NCBI RefSeq assembly: GCF_013408145.1
Contig: NZ_JACBZI010000001.1
Coordinates: 2,928,001-2,992,000 of the forward strand
Source of the DNA: Nocardioides marinus
GTDB taxonomy: Bacteria; Actinomycetota; Actinomycetes; Propionibacteriales; Nocardioidaceae
Direction of reading: 5' to 3'
Length of the DNA stretch: 64,000 nucleotides
The position numbers were made by a program, and so were the translations under genes. Below, in pieces: positions 8,847-16,896 of this stretch. How positions within the stretch are numbered: position 1 is the first letter of the stretch; each line of letters starts with the position of its first letter. The notes beneath the pieces are model-generated. The model did not search any database. It worked only from the letters and a program-made list of their open reading frames with translations, and had not been told where the DNA came from.

Positions 8847-9803
8847 TCAGCCCAGGCCGCGGAAGGACAGCGCGTGCCAGCGCGGCCCGACGGGCGTGAT
8901 CTCCACGCGCCGCGGGTCGAAGGTGTCGTCGGGGTCGCCGCCCTCGAGGTCGCGCACGATCCTGATCTCCAGCCGCGACTCCGAGAGCCCCTCGGCGAGG
9001 TCCTCGCCCCACTCCACGACGGTCACGGCGTCCTCCAGGGAGGTGTCGAGGTCGAGGTCGTCGAGCTCCTCCAACCCGTCGAGCCGGTAGGCGTCGACGT
9101 GCACGAGCTCGGGCCCACCGACCCGGGAGGGGTGCACCCGGGCGATGACGAAGGTCGGCGAGGTCACGTGGCCGCGCACCCCGAGGCCGGCACCCAGGCC
9201 CTGGGTGAAGGTGGTCTTGCCCGCGCCGAGGTCGCCGGTGAGCACGATCAGGTCGCCCCGGGTCAGCTGACCGGCCAGCGAGCGACCGATGCCGCGCATC
9301 GCGTCGGCGGTCGGGGCCTGGAAGACCGCGGTGCGCAGCGGACGGCGCATCTCCACCAGCGGCGAGCGCCGGGTGATCTCCCGGAAGCCCTGGCGGTCCC
9401 AGAAGCGGATGGTCTTCGGCAGCTCCTCGCGGGCCACGACCGTGAGGTCGTCGGTGCCGGTGCCGGACTCGAGCACGGCGTCGACCGCCGCGTCGATCAA
9501 CGACCCGGCGATGCCGTGCCCCTGGTGCCCGGGCACCACGCCGAACCGCCGCAGGTACGTCGTGGAGCCGATGGGGTCGAGGATCAGCGTCCCCACGGGC
9601 TCGCCGTCGAGCTCGGCGAGCAGCCCACCGCCGGCGGCGAGCTTGGCGGCGATCGTCTCCTCGGTCTCCAGCAACGCGTCGGGCTTGGGGTCCATGTCCG
9701 GTCGGGCCCCGAAGGCGGCGCGCACCACGTGCAGCACCTCGGCAGCGGCCTCCGGCCCCACGCGGCGTACGGCGACCTTGGACTCGGGTCGGGTGTCGGT
9801 CAC
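8847..9803 (-). CDS. tsaE: Fusion of a GNAT acetyltransferase and TsaE (tRNA t6A ATPase subunit)
   Basis: The 318-residue protein contains two modules. Residues 1-150 are a GNAT acetyltransferase: GEPVGTLILDP, the acetyl-CoA loop VVPGHQGHGIAGSLIDAAV, and FWDRQGFREITRRS near the end. Residues about 165-318 are TsaE, the P-loop ATPase that works with TsaB and TsaD to make N6-threonylcarbamoyladenosine at tRNA position 37. This part has Walker A (GDLGAGKTTFTQGL), the switch SPTFVIARVH, and LVHVDAYRLDGLEELDDL and VTVVEWGEDLAEGL. The GTG start overlaps the stop of the upstream hydrolase gene (GTGA), implying translational coupling. TsaE alone is usually about 150 residues. The acetyltransferase substrate is unknown; it could replace a separate RimI-like protein, but this is inference. 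Confidence 0.9.
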   Translation of the reverse strand: MTDTRPESKVAVRRVGPEAAAEVLHVVRAAFGARPDMDPKPDALLETEETIAAKLAAGGGLLAELDGEPVGTLILDPIGSTTYLRRFGVVPGHQGHGIAGSLIDAAVDAVLESGTGTDDLTVVAREELPKTIRFWDRQGFREITRRSPLVEMRRPLRTAVFQAPTADAMRGIGRSLAGQLTRGDLIVLTGDLGAGKTTFTQGLGAGLGVRGHVTSPTFVIARVHPSRVGGPELVHVDAYRLDGLEELDDLDLDTSLEDAVTVVEWGEDLAEGLSESRLEIRIVRDLEGGDPDDTFDPRRVEITPVGPRWHALSFRGLG

Positions 9804-10864
9804 CGCTGCCCCACCCGCTCGGTCGCGGCGGCCAGCAGCTGGTCGAGCGCCGCGTTGACCTGCTCGTGCCGCTCCATGATCACCATGTGCCCGGCGCCCT
9901 CGGCCTCGACGAGCACGGAGCCGTCGATGCGGCTGTGCAGCTTGCGGCTGTGGCCGATCGAGGTCAGCCGGTCGGCGGTGCCGCAGACGATGGTCGTGGG
10001 GACGCCCCCCAGCGCCTCCACGGCGTGGAACTTGTCCAGCCCGTGCAGGCTCGGGAAGAACTCCGCCAGCACCTCGAACGGCGTACGGCTGAGCATGGCG
10101 TCGACGTAGCGCACGTAGGAGGCCGGCACCTCGTCCCCGAAGGCGAACACGTCGGTGAACACCTCCGCAACCGTCGCCCCGAGGCGCCGCAGGACGTCGA
10201 CCCCGCGGTGCCCGCGGCGCAGGCCGCGCACGGCGCGGGTGGTCATGACACCGCCCAGGCGCGCCGGCCCGATCGGCAGCAGGATGCGGCCCACGTCGAG
10301 GCCGCCGGCGGTCGTGGAGAGCAGCCCGACGCCCACGATCCGCTCGCCGAAGAGCTCCGGTCGCTGCTCGGCCAGGGCGATGATGCTCATCCCGCCCATC
10401 GAGTGCCCGACGACCACGACCGGGGTGTCGGGCGCGAGCTCCTCGATGACCTGCTCGAGGTCCAGCCCCAGCTGGTCGATGGTGGCGTGGTGGTGGTCCG
10501 ACCGGCCGGACCGGCCGTGCGAGCGCTGGTCGTAAAGGACCGTGCGGACCAGCCCGCGGTAGCCGGCGCGCTGGAAGTGCCAGCAGTCGAGGGTGAGGGC
10601 GTAGCCGTGCACGAAGACCACCGTGACCGCGGTCTCCGCGTCCGGCTCCGACGGCTCGTCGACCTCGCAGTGCAGGGGGACGCCGTCGGGGGTGACGACC
10701 GTCCGCGCGGGCGAGCGCAGCGAGCCCAGGGGCGTGGCGTCCCCGGCTCCCCTGCGGGCCGCGAGGTCGCGGCGCCGTCGGGCGACCTCGACCCCGGCCC
10801 CGAGCGCCAGCGCACCCGCGGCGGCGCCGGCCCAGCGCCACACCGTGCTCCTGGTCCTGCTCAC
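9800..10864 (-). CDS. Alpha/beta-fold hydrolase with N-terminal membrane anchor
   Basis: A 354-residue protein starting at the GTG at 10864, which overlaps the alr stop codon (GTGA). A hydrophobic N-terminal segment (WAGAAAGALALGAGVEVA) followed by Arg residues suggests a signal anchor. The hydrolase core has the oxyanion region VVFVHGYALTLDCWHFQ, the base motif DQRSHGRSG, the nucleophile elbow GHSMGG (Ser), a late acidic residue near CGTADRLT, and the catalytic His in GAGHMVIMERHEQV. It belongs to the epoxide hydrolase/haloperoxidase-like group. A homologue between alr and tsaE is common in actinobacteria; the substrate is unknown. Confidence 0.85.
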   Translation of the reverse strand: MSRTRSTVWRWAGAAAGALALGAGVEVARRRRDLAARRGAGDATPLGSLRSPARTVVTPDGVPLHCEVDEPSEPDAETAVTVVFVHGYALTLDCWHFQRAGYRGLVRTVLYDQRSHGRSGRSDHHHATIDQLGLDLEQVIEELAPDTPVVVVGHSMGGMSIIALAEQRPELFGERIVGVGLLSTTAGGLDVGRILLPIGPARLGGVMTTRAVRGLRRGHRGVDVLRRLGATVAEVFTDVFAFGDEVPASYVRYVDAMLSRTPFEVLAEFFPSLHGLDKFHAVEALGGVPTTIVCGTADRLTSIGHSRKLHSRIDGSVLVEAEGAGHMVIMERHEQVNAALDQLLAAATERVGQR

Positions 10865-11997
10865 TCGTCCTCCTGGCCCACCCACCGGCGGCCGAAGCGC
10901 CCACCGATGCGGGTCACGATCTCGTAGCTGATGGTCCCGCAGGCCTCGGCCCAGTCCTGGGCGGTCGGGTGCGGGGCGGCACCGAAGAGTACGACCTCGT
11001 CACCGACCGCCCCGTGGCCGTCCGGCACCTCGACGACCAGCTGGTCCATGCACACCCGGCCGCGCACCGGGCAGTGCTTGCCGCCGACGTCGACCTGCGC
11101 GTGGTTTCCCGCGTGCCGCGGCACCCCGTCGCCGTAGCCGACGGGCACCAGGCCCAGGGTGGTCGGGCGGTCCGCGACCCAGCTGTGCCCGTAGGACACC
11201 CCCGCACCCGCCGGGACACGCTTCACGTGCGCCAGGGCCGCCCGCGCCGTCATGGCCGGACGCAGGCCGAGGTCGGGCGTGTGCCCCGGCGCCGGGTCCA
11301 GGCCGTACGCCGCGATCCCCACCCGCACCAGGTCGAACCGGGTCTCGGGGCTGATGATCGCCGCCGCGGAGTTGGCCAGGTGGCGCACCTCCGGCGCGAG
11401 TCCGTGCTCGGTGGCGACGGCCAGGGCGTCCTCGAAGGCGACCAGCTGCGCGACGTTGGCCGGGTGGTCGGGCTCGTCGCTGCAGGCCAGGTGCGACCAG
11501 ACGCCGGTCACCCGCCAAGTGCCGGCGCGCTCCCCGTCGCGGGCCCGCTCGACCAGCCCCGCCCAGTCCTCGGGGGCGCAGCCGTTGCGGGACAGGCCGG
11601 TGTCGATCTTGAGCTGGAGCCGCGCGGGCGTGCCGCTGCGTCGTACCGCCTCGGCGACGGCGTCGAGGCCCTCGGCGCTGTGGGCGGTCACGTCGATGCC
11701 CGCGGCGACCGCGTCGGTGAGCCGCGGCTCCCCGGGGACGAAGAGCCAGGTGAGGACGGGCCCGGTGTCACCGGCCTCGCGCAGCGCGAGCGCCTCCTCG
11801 AGGGTGGCGGCGCCGAGCCACGAGGCGCCCGCCGCGCGGGCCGCCCGCGCGACCGGCAGCAACCCGTGGCCGTAGGCGTCGGCCTTCACGACCACCATGA
11901 GCGGGGTCCGGGTGTGCGCCGCGAGGGCACGCACGTTGGCGCGGACCGCCGCCAGGTCGACGACGATCTCCGCACGCACCACCGGGTCCGAGGACAT
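10861..11997 (-). CDS. alr: Alanine racemase
   Basis: Alr interconverts L- and D-alanine with pyridoxal phosphate and supplies D-Ala for peptidoglycan. The 378-residue protein starts at the ATG at 11997 (GGGAGG 10 bases upstream). It shows the PLP lysine in MVVVKADAYGHG (Lys38), the FDLVRVGIAAYGLDP segment of the barrel, and the second catalytic residue Tyr in GAGVSYGHSW. The C-terminal beta domain carries the substrate-specificity segment GRVCMDQLVVEV. The gene lies 109 bases downstream of nnr in a gap made largely of two tandem REP-like units. It is coupled to the downstream hydrolase gene by a GTGA overlap. Confidence 0.96.
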   Translation of the reverse strand: MSSDPVVRAEIVVDLAAVRANVRALAAHTRTPLMVVVKADAYGHGLLPVARAARAAGASWLGAATLEEALALREAGDTGPVLTWLFVPGEPRLTDAVAAGIDVTAHSAEGLDAVAEAVRRSGTPARLQLKIDTGLSRNGCAPEDWAGLVERARDGERAGTWRVTGVWSHLACSDEPDHPANVAQLVAFEDALAVATEHGLAPEVRHLANSAAAIISPETRFDLVRVGIAAYGLDPAPGHTPDLGLRPAMTARAALAHVKRVPAGAGVSYGHSWVADRPTTLGLVPVGYGDGVPRHAGNHAQVDVGGKHCPVRGRVCMDQLVVEVPDGHGAVGDEVVLFGAAPHPTAQDWAEACGTISYEIVTRIGGRFGRRWVGQEDE

Positions 11998-12039
11998 CGC
12001 CGCCCATCCTCCCATCCCACCCCGGTGGGCGAGGTCGCC

Positions 12040-12134
12040 GGTGGTCGAGCAGCGAGGAGCGTCAGCGACGAGCGGGCCCCCTCCGGTGGTCGAGCAGCGA
12101 GGAGCGCTAGCGACGAGCGGGCGTCGAGACCACC
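12040..12134. repeat. Tandem REP-like units between nnr and alr (family B)
   Basis: Two direct copies lie 45 bases apart, at 12040-12077 and 12085-12122, with 36 of 38 bases identical. Both begin GGTGGTCGAGCAGCG. The second continues into GTCGAGACCACC (12123-12134), so the full unit has imperfect terminal inverted repeats. The TAG stop codon of nnr (12109-12107) and its last four codons lie inside the second copy. Similar units are widespread between genes in Nocardioides-type genomes as far as I recall. Confidence 0.85.
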
Positions 12135-13522
12135 GGCAGCCCCCGCACCACGTCCGCCACGGCACCGGCCACCTGACCGGCCACGATCGGACCGCCGTCG
12201 GAGACCAGCGTGGCGGCCGCGCCGTGCAGCCACGACCCGACGGCGGCGGCGTCCCAGGGGTCGAGCCCGGTGGCGAGCACCGCACCGATCACGCCGCCGA
12301 GCACGTCGCCTGCGCCGGCGGTCCCCAGCCACGGGGTGCCGGTGGTGGTGACGCGGGTGCGCCCGTCGGGGCGGGTGACGAGCGTGTGTCGCCCCTTGAG
12401 CCCGACCACGCAGCCGAAGCGCCGGGCCGCGAGCCGGGCGTGGTGCAGCTGGCGGGCCTCGACCTCGCCGCGCTCGACCCCGAGCAGCGCCGCCAGCTCG
12501 CCGGCGTGCGGCGTGAGCACGAGGTCGGCCCGGGTGCTCCCGTCGAGCACGGCCTCGAGGTGCTGCAGCGCGTCGGCGTCGACGACGGTGGGGACCTCGT
12601 CGGCCAGCGCGGCGGCGAGCTCGTCGCCGGCCGCGGCGCCGCCCCCCGAACCCACGACCCAGGCCTGCACCCTCCCGGCCCCCACGACCTCGGGGTGCTG
12701 CTCGCGCACCCGGTCGGCGACGGCGGAGTCACCGACGTAGCGCACCATCCCGGCCAGCCCGCAGGAGGCACCGGCGACGGAGAGCAGCCCCGCGCCGGGG
12801 TACGTCGCGCTGCCGGCCCGGACCCCGACGACCCCGCGGGTGTACTTGTGGTCGTCCGGCCCGGGCACGCGCAGGAGGCGGCCGACGTCGGCGGGCTGCA
12901 GGCTCTCGACCGGCGCCTCGGGGAGGTCCAGCCCGATGTCGACGAGCTGCACCGCGCCGCACGCCTGTGCCGCGGGGTCGACCAGGTGGCAGGTCTTGTG
13001 GGTGCCGAACGTGACCGTCAGGTCGGCCCGCACGTGCGGCTCGGGGGTCTCGCCGGAGTCCACGCCGACGCCGCTGGGGGTGTCCACCGCCACCACCGGC
13101 ACGCCCTCGAGCAACGCCAGCGCCGCGGACGCCGCGTCGGACAGCCCCGGGCGACCACCGATGCCCACGATCCCGTCGACCACCACGTCGGGCCGGTCGC
13201 GCAGCGCGCGTGGTGCACCGACCCGGCCACCGGCCGCCGCGAGCGCCGCCAGCCCGCCCTCGTGCGCCGACCGGCCGAGCAACCACGCCTCGACACCGGC
13301 TCCGCGCCGGGCGAGCAGGGCTCCGGCGTACAGCGCGTCGCCGCCGTTGTCCCCCGACCCCACCAGCAGCACGACCCGTCGGCCGTAGGTCGACCCCAGC
13401 CAGTCGGCCACGGCCCCCGCCAGCCCGTGCGCCGCGCGCTGCATCAGCGTCCCCTCGGGCAACCGCGCCATCAGCGCGCCCTCCACCGCCCGGACCTCCT
13501 CGACCGTGTGCGCCCGCCTCAT
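12107..13522 (-). CDS. nnr: Bifunctional NAD(P)H-hydrate epimerase / ADP-dependent NAD(P)H-hydrate dehydratase
   Basis: This enzyme repairs damaged nicotinamide cofactors: the N-terminal epimerase equalises R and S NAD(P)HX, and the C-terminal dehydratase restores NAD(P)H using ADP. The 471-residue protein starts at the ATG at 13522. Residues 1-210 are the epimerase (LVGSGDNGGDALYAGALLARRG, VVDGIVGIGGRPGL, AVDTPSGVGVDSGE). Residues about 225-471 are the ribokinase-like dehydratase (KYTRGVVGVRAGSATYPGAG, LTPHAGELAALLG, GLKGRHTLV, and the GAGD loop in WLGTAGAGDVLGG). Its last residues and stop codon are supplied by a REP-like repeat. It sits between acpS/glmS and alr, a typical actinobacterial order. 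Confidence 0.95.
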   Translation of the reverse strand: MRRAHTVEEVRAVEGALMARLPEGTLMQRAAHGLAGAVADWLGSTYGRRVVLLVGSGDNGGDALYAGALLARRGAGVEAWLLGRSAHEGGLAALAAAGGRVGAPRALRDRPDVVVDGIVGIGGRPGLSDAASAALALLEGVPVVAVDTPSGVGVDSGETPEPHVRADLTVTFGTHKTCHLVDPAAQACGAVQLVDIGLDLPEAPVESLQPADVGRLLRVPGPDDHKYTRGVVGVRAGSATYPGAGLLSVAGASCGLAGMVRYVGDSAVADRVREQHPEVVGAGRVQAWVVGSGGGAAAGDELAAALADEVPTVVDADALQHLEAVLDGSTRADLVLTPHAGELAALLGVERGEVEARQLHHARLAARRFGCVVGLKGRHTLVTRPDGRTRVTTTGTPWLGTAGAGDVLGGVIGAVLATGLDPWDAAAVGSWLHGAAATLVSDGGPIVAGQVAGAVADVVRGLPVVSTPARR

Positions 13523-13537
13523 GCCGCCAAACGTAGT

Positions 13538-13589
13538 CGCCTCGTGTGGTTGAGCGCGGGCCATGGACCGCGCTGAGCCACACGAGGCG
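13538..13589. repeat. 52-bp imperfect palindrome, left copy (family C)
   Basis: The sequence is symmetric around CCATGG at 13561-13566. Arms of 26 bases carry about four mismatches or wobbles. The outer parts read CGCCTCGTGTGG on the left and CCACACGAGGCG on the right. A second copy in the same orientation lies exactly 1017 bases downstream, so the two bracket the DUF559 gene. Confidence 0.85.
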
Positions 13590-13641
13590 GGGCTGTGGAG
13601 AGCGGAGCGCACGGATCCGGCCGAGAAGCCATCCTGGATCC

Positions 13642-14583
13642 GTGACATCCGAGCGAGCCGCACCCACTTGGCGCGAGCTGGCGCGCGCGCAGGAGGGCCT
13701 CCTCTCTCGGCGTCAGCTGACCATGCTCGGGGTGGATCGCCACCACGTGCGGGCACAGGTGGACGCAGAACGATGGGTGGCTCGCTCCTCCATGGTGCTG
13801 TCGACCACGACCGGTCCTCCCACGAGGGCACAGATGCGTTGGGTGGGTGTGCTGCACGCGGGCCCGCGGGCGCTGGTGGCCGATCTGTCGGCCGCAGAGG
13901 TGCACGGTCTCCAGCGATGGCACCGTGACGACACCACGGTGATCATCCCCGACGACTTGGTGCTGGACAGCCAGGTCGACGGTGTGGTGTACCGCCGCAC
14001 GCGTCGCCACCTTCCCTCGATGCGTAGCGCCTTGTCACTGCCGACGATGAAGCTCGAGCCCGCCGTGCTGCACTTCGCTGCCTACCAGCGCTCGCCCCGG
14101 ACTGCGCAGGGCGTGATGGCCGCCGTCGTGCAGCAGGGCCTCACGACCCCTGCCGCCCTGCAGGAGTGGATCCGCCGGATGAAGCCGCTCCACAAGGCCC
14201 CGCTGCTGCGGACGTGCCTCGAGGAGATCGCGGGCGGCGCCGGTTCCCTCGCGGAGGTCGACCTCGCCCGCCTGTGCCGCACCTTCGGCCTGGCCGCGCC
14301 CACCCGGCAGGCACGCAGGCGGGGCAGCGACGGACGCCTGCGCTACACCGACGCGGAGTGGCGGCTGTCGGACGGTCGCACGCTCGTCCTGGAGATCGAC
14401 GGCGGCTTCCACATGGAGGTCGAGCACTGGGAGGAGGACATCGCCCGTGAGCGGAGCCTCCTCGCCGCGGATCGGCAGGCTGTCAGGTGCACGGCGCGCG
14501 AGCTGAGGGAGGACGCCGCCCGCCTCGCCGCGGACCTCATCCGGCTCGGCGTCCCGCCTCGTGTGGTCCAGCGCGGCGCATAG
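13642..14583 (+). CDS. AbiEi-like winged-helix / DUF559 (PD-(D/E)XK-like) protein, no toxin partner
   Basis: A 313-residue protein (GTG start at 13642; a longer frame back to 13546 would translate the left palindrome). Residues about 15-60 resemble the winged-helix domain of type IV AbiEi antitoxins (GLLSRRQLTMLGVDRHHVRA, ERWVARSSMVLST). The C-terminal 90 residues resemble DUF559, a Vsr-like restriction-endonuclease fold (EWRLSDGRTLVLEIDGGFHM with the acidic EID core, then EHWEEDIARERSLL). No AbiEii-type nucleotidyltransferase toxin lies next to it. It is the only plus-strand gene in a minus-strand block and is bracketed by two copies of a 52-bp palindrome, the right one forming its last codons and stop. 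A defence or mobile nuclease role is inference. Confidence 0.75.
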   Translation: MTSERAAPTWRELARAQEGLLSRRQLTMLGVDRHHVRAQVDAERWVARSSMVLSTTTGPPTRAQMRWVGVLHAGPRALVADLSAAEVHGLQRWHRDDTTVIIPDDLVLDSQVDGVVYRRTRRHLPSMRSALSLPTMKLEPAVLHFAAYQRSPRTAQGVMAAVVQQGLTTPAALQEWIRRMKPLHKAPLLRTCLEEIAGGAGSLAEVDLARLCRTFGLAAPTRQARRRGSDGRLRYTDAEWRLSDGRTLVLEIDGGFHMEVEHWEEDIARERSLLAADRQAVRCTARELREDAARLAADLIRLGVPPRVVQRGA

Positions 14584-14606
14584 ACCGCGCTCAGCCACAC
14601 GAGACG
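14555..14606. repeat. 52-bp imperfect palindrome, right copy (family C)
   Basis: Same orientation and length as the copy at 13538-13589, about 45 of 52 bases identical; most differences lie near the centre. The TAG stop codon of the AbiEi/DUF559 gene (14581-14583) is in its centre, and the acpS stop codon is at 14608. Confidence 0.85.
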
Positions 14607-14607
14607 G

Positions 14608-14961
14608 TCAGGACTCGAGGACCACCACGGCCGAGGCGACGCCGGCGTCGTGGGAGAGCGAGACGTGGACGGAGGTGGCGCCGCAGGCCCGCACCTGGTC
14701 GGCGACCGTGCCGCGCACCTCGAAGCGCGGGCGACCGGTGGACTCCGAGACGATCTCCGCGTCCTGCCACGACATGCCGACGGGGGCACCGAGCGCCTTG
14801 GCGAGTGCCTCCTTGGCGGCGAAGCGCGCGGCGAGGGAGGCCAGCGGGCGGGTCGCCTCGCCGGGGGTGAACAGCCGCTCCCGCAGCCCGGGGGTGCGCT
14901 CCAGCGACAGCCCGAAGCGCTCGATGTCGCAGACGTCGATGCCGACGCCGATCACGGCCAC
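14608..14961 (-). CDS. acpS: Holo-[acyl-carrier-protein] synthase
   Basis: AcpS transfers the 4'-phosphopantetheine arm of coenzyme A to acyl carrier protein, activating fatty acid synthesis. The 117-residue protein starts at a GTG and has both family motifs: [13 protein letters not shown] at the N-terminus (magnesium-binding Asp) and [12 protein letters not shown] around residues 45-57 (Glu and Lys of the active site). The C-terminus [17 protein letters not shown] is also typical. It starts 21 bases downstream of glmS and is probably in the same transcript. Its 3' end abuts a palindrome. Confidence 0.95.
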   Translation of the reverse strand: MAVIGVGIDVCDIERFGLSLERTPGLRERLFTPGEATRPLASLAARFAAKEALAKALGAPVGMSWQDAEIVSESTGRPRFEVRGTVADQVRACGATSVHVSLSHDAGVASAVVVLES

Positions 14962-14982
14962 GCTCGCCTCCGCCGGTCCGCG

Positions 14983-16827
14983 CTACTCGACGGTGACGGA
15001 CTTCGCGAGGTTCCGCGGCTGGTCGACGTCGTGGCCCATGGCGGTGGCCAGCTCGCAGGCGAAGAGCTGGAGGGGTACGACGGCGAGCAGCGGCTGCAGG
15101 AGCACCGGGACCTTGGGCAGCTCGATGACGGTGTCGGCGACGGCCGCGGCCGAGCGGTCGCCCTCCTCGGCCAGGCAGATGGTGCGCGCCCCGCGGGCCC
15201 GGACCTCCTGGATCGCCGAGAGCATCTTGCCGTGCAGCTGGTCGCGGCCCTTGGGGGGTACGACGCACAGGACCGGCATCCCCTCGTCGATCAGCGCGAT
15301 CGGACCGTGCTTGAGCTCACCGCCGGCGAACCCCTCGGCGTGGATGTAGGCCAGCTCCTTGAGCTTCAACGCCCCCTCGAGCGCGATCGGGTACCCCGCG
15401 TGACGGCCCAGGAACAGCACGGTGCGCTCCCCGACGTGGTCGCGGGCGAGCTCGTAGACCTCCTCGGCACGGTCCAGGACCGTGCTCATGTGCCCGGGGA
15501 TCGCCTCGAGCTGGTGGACCACGTCGGCGATCTCGTCACCGAAGCGGGTGCCCTTGACCTGGGCCAGGTAGAGCGCGAGGAGGTAGCAGGCCACCAGCTG
15601 GGTGACGAACCCCTTGGTGGAGGCCACCCCGATCTCGGGCCCGGCGTGGGTGTAGATCACCGCGTCGGACTCCCGCGGGATCGTGGAGCCGTTGGTGTTG
15701 CAGATCGCCAGCACCTTGCTGCGCTGCAACCGCGCGTGCCGGATGGCCTGCAGGGTGTCCGCGGTCTCCCCGGACTGGCTGATCGCCACCACCAGCGTGG
15801 AGTAGTCCAGGATCGGGTCGCGGTAGCGGAACTCCGAGCTCAGCTCGACCTCCACCGGGATGCGGCACCAGTGCTCGATGGCGTACTTGGCGACCATCCC
15901 CGCGTAGAAGGAGGTGCCGGCCGCGATGATGATGATCTTGTCGATGTCGCGCAGCTCCTGGTCCGAGAGCCGCATCTCGTCCAGCTGCAGCTCACCGGTG
16001 CGGGTGCGCCGCCCCAGCAGGGAGTCGGCCACCGCGTGCGGCTGCTCGAAGATCTCCTTGCGCATGAACCAGTCGTGGCCGTCCTTCTCGGCCGCCGAGA
16101 GGTCCCAGTCCACGTGGTAGGCCTTCGCCTCCACCTCACGGCCGGCGAAGTCGGTCACGGACACCGCGTCACGGGTGATCGTCACGACCTGGTCCTGGCC
16201 GAGCTCCAGCGCCTCACGGGTGTGCTCGATGAACGCCGCGACGTCCGAGCCCAGGAAGTTCTCCCCCTCGCCCACGCCCACCACCAGCGGGCTGTTGCGG
16301 CGCGCGGCCACCACCCGGTCCGGGTCCTGCGCGTCGACCGCGACCAGCGTGAACGCGCCCTCCAGCATCTGGCAGACCCGCTGCATCGCGGTGGTCAGGT
16401 CCTCCCCCGAGGCCACCTGGAGCTCCAGCAGGTGCGCCGCCACCTCGGTGTCGGTCTCGGAGACCAGGTGGTGGTCGTCGTCCTCGAGACGCGCCCGCAG
16501 GTCGTCGAAGTTCTCGATGATGCCGTTGTGCACGACCGCGACCCGGCGCCCGTGGCCCAGGTGCGGGTGGGCGTTGCGGTCGTTGGGCGCCCCGTGGGTG
16601 GCCCACCGGGTGTGCCCGATGCCGATCGTGGTGCCCGGCAGTGGCTCCTCGGAGATCACCTTCTCCAGGTTCGCCAGCTTGCCGGCGCGCTTGCGCCACT
16701 CGATCCGCCCCGCCTCGACCAGGGCGACCCCCGCCGAGTCGTAGCCGCGGTACTCCAGGCGGCGCAGCCCCTCCACGACGACGTCCTGCGCGGAGCGGTG
16801 CCCGACGTAACCGACGATCCCGCACAT
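14983..16827 (-). CDS. glmS: Glutamine--fructose-6-phosphate aminotransferase (isomerising)
   Basis: GlmS makes glucosamine-6-phosphate from fructose-6-phosphate and glutamine, the first step to UDP-GlcNAc for the cell wall. The 614-residue product starts at the ATG at 16827 so that Cys2 (MCGIVGYVG) becomes the N-terminal nucleophile. The glutaminase domain shows [15 protein letters not shown] and HNGIIENF. Two SIS sugar-binding domains follow ([13 protein letters not shown] and SQSGETADT; then [18 protein letters not shown] and [18 protein letters not shown]). The end NLAKSVTVE is the conserved GlmS C-terminus. No glmS ribozyme fits in the 69-bp gap to the divergent coaA. glmM, the next enzyme, is 5 kb away in this window. 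Confidence 0.97.
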   Translation of the reverse strand: MCGIVGYVGHRSAQDVVVEGLRRLEYRGYDSAGVALVEAGRIEWRKRAGKLANLEKVISEEPLPGTTIGIGHTRWATHGAPNDRNAHPHLGHGRRVAVVHNGIIENFDDLRARLEDDDHHLVSETDTEVAAHLLELQVASGEDLTTAMQRVCQMLEGAFTLVAVDAQDPDRVVAARRNSPLVVGVGEGENFLGSDVAAFIEHTREALELGQDQVVTITRDAVSVTDFAGREVEAKAYHVDWDLSAAEKDGHDWFMRKEIFEQPHAVADSLLGRRTRTGELQLDEMRLSDQELRDIDKIIIIAAGTSFYAGMVAKYAIEHWCRIPVEVELSSEFRYRDPILDYSTLVVAISQSGETADTLQAIRHARLQRSKVLAICNTNGSTIPRESDAVIYTHAGPEIGVASTKGFVTQLVACYLLALYLAQVKGTRFGDEIADVVHQLEAIPGHMSTVLDRAEEVYELARDHVGERTVLFLGRHAGYPIALEGALKLKELAYIHAEGFAGGELKHGPIALIDEGMPVLCVVPPKGRDQLHGKMLSAIQEVRARGARTICLAEEGDRSAAAVADTVIELPKVPVLLQPLLAVVPLQLFACELATAMGHDVDQPRNLAKSVTVE

Positions 16828-16896
16828 GGCCCAGGAGTCTACGCAACCCGTGGGCCGGTCCCGGCACAGCCGGCGCGTCCTGCCAGACTGGCAGCC

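Noticed and set aside
13546..13641. Longer N-terminus for the AbiEi/DUF559 gene
   Set aside because: It would translate the left palindrome into an Arg-rich stretch; the GTG at 13642 begins the recognisable domain.
14983..16827. glmS ribozyme upstream of glmS
   Set aside because: The gap to the divergent coaA start is only 69 bases and lacks the ribozyme core; this element is typical of Firmicutes.
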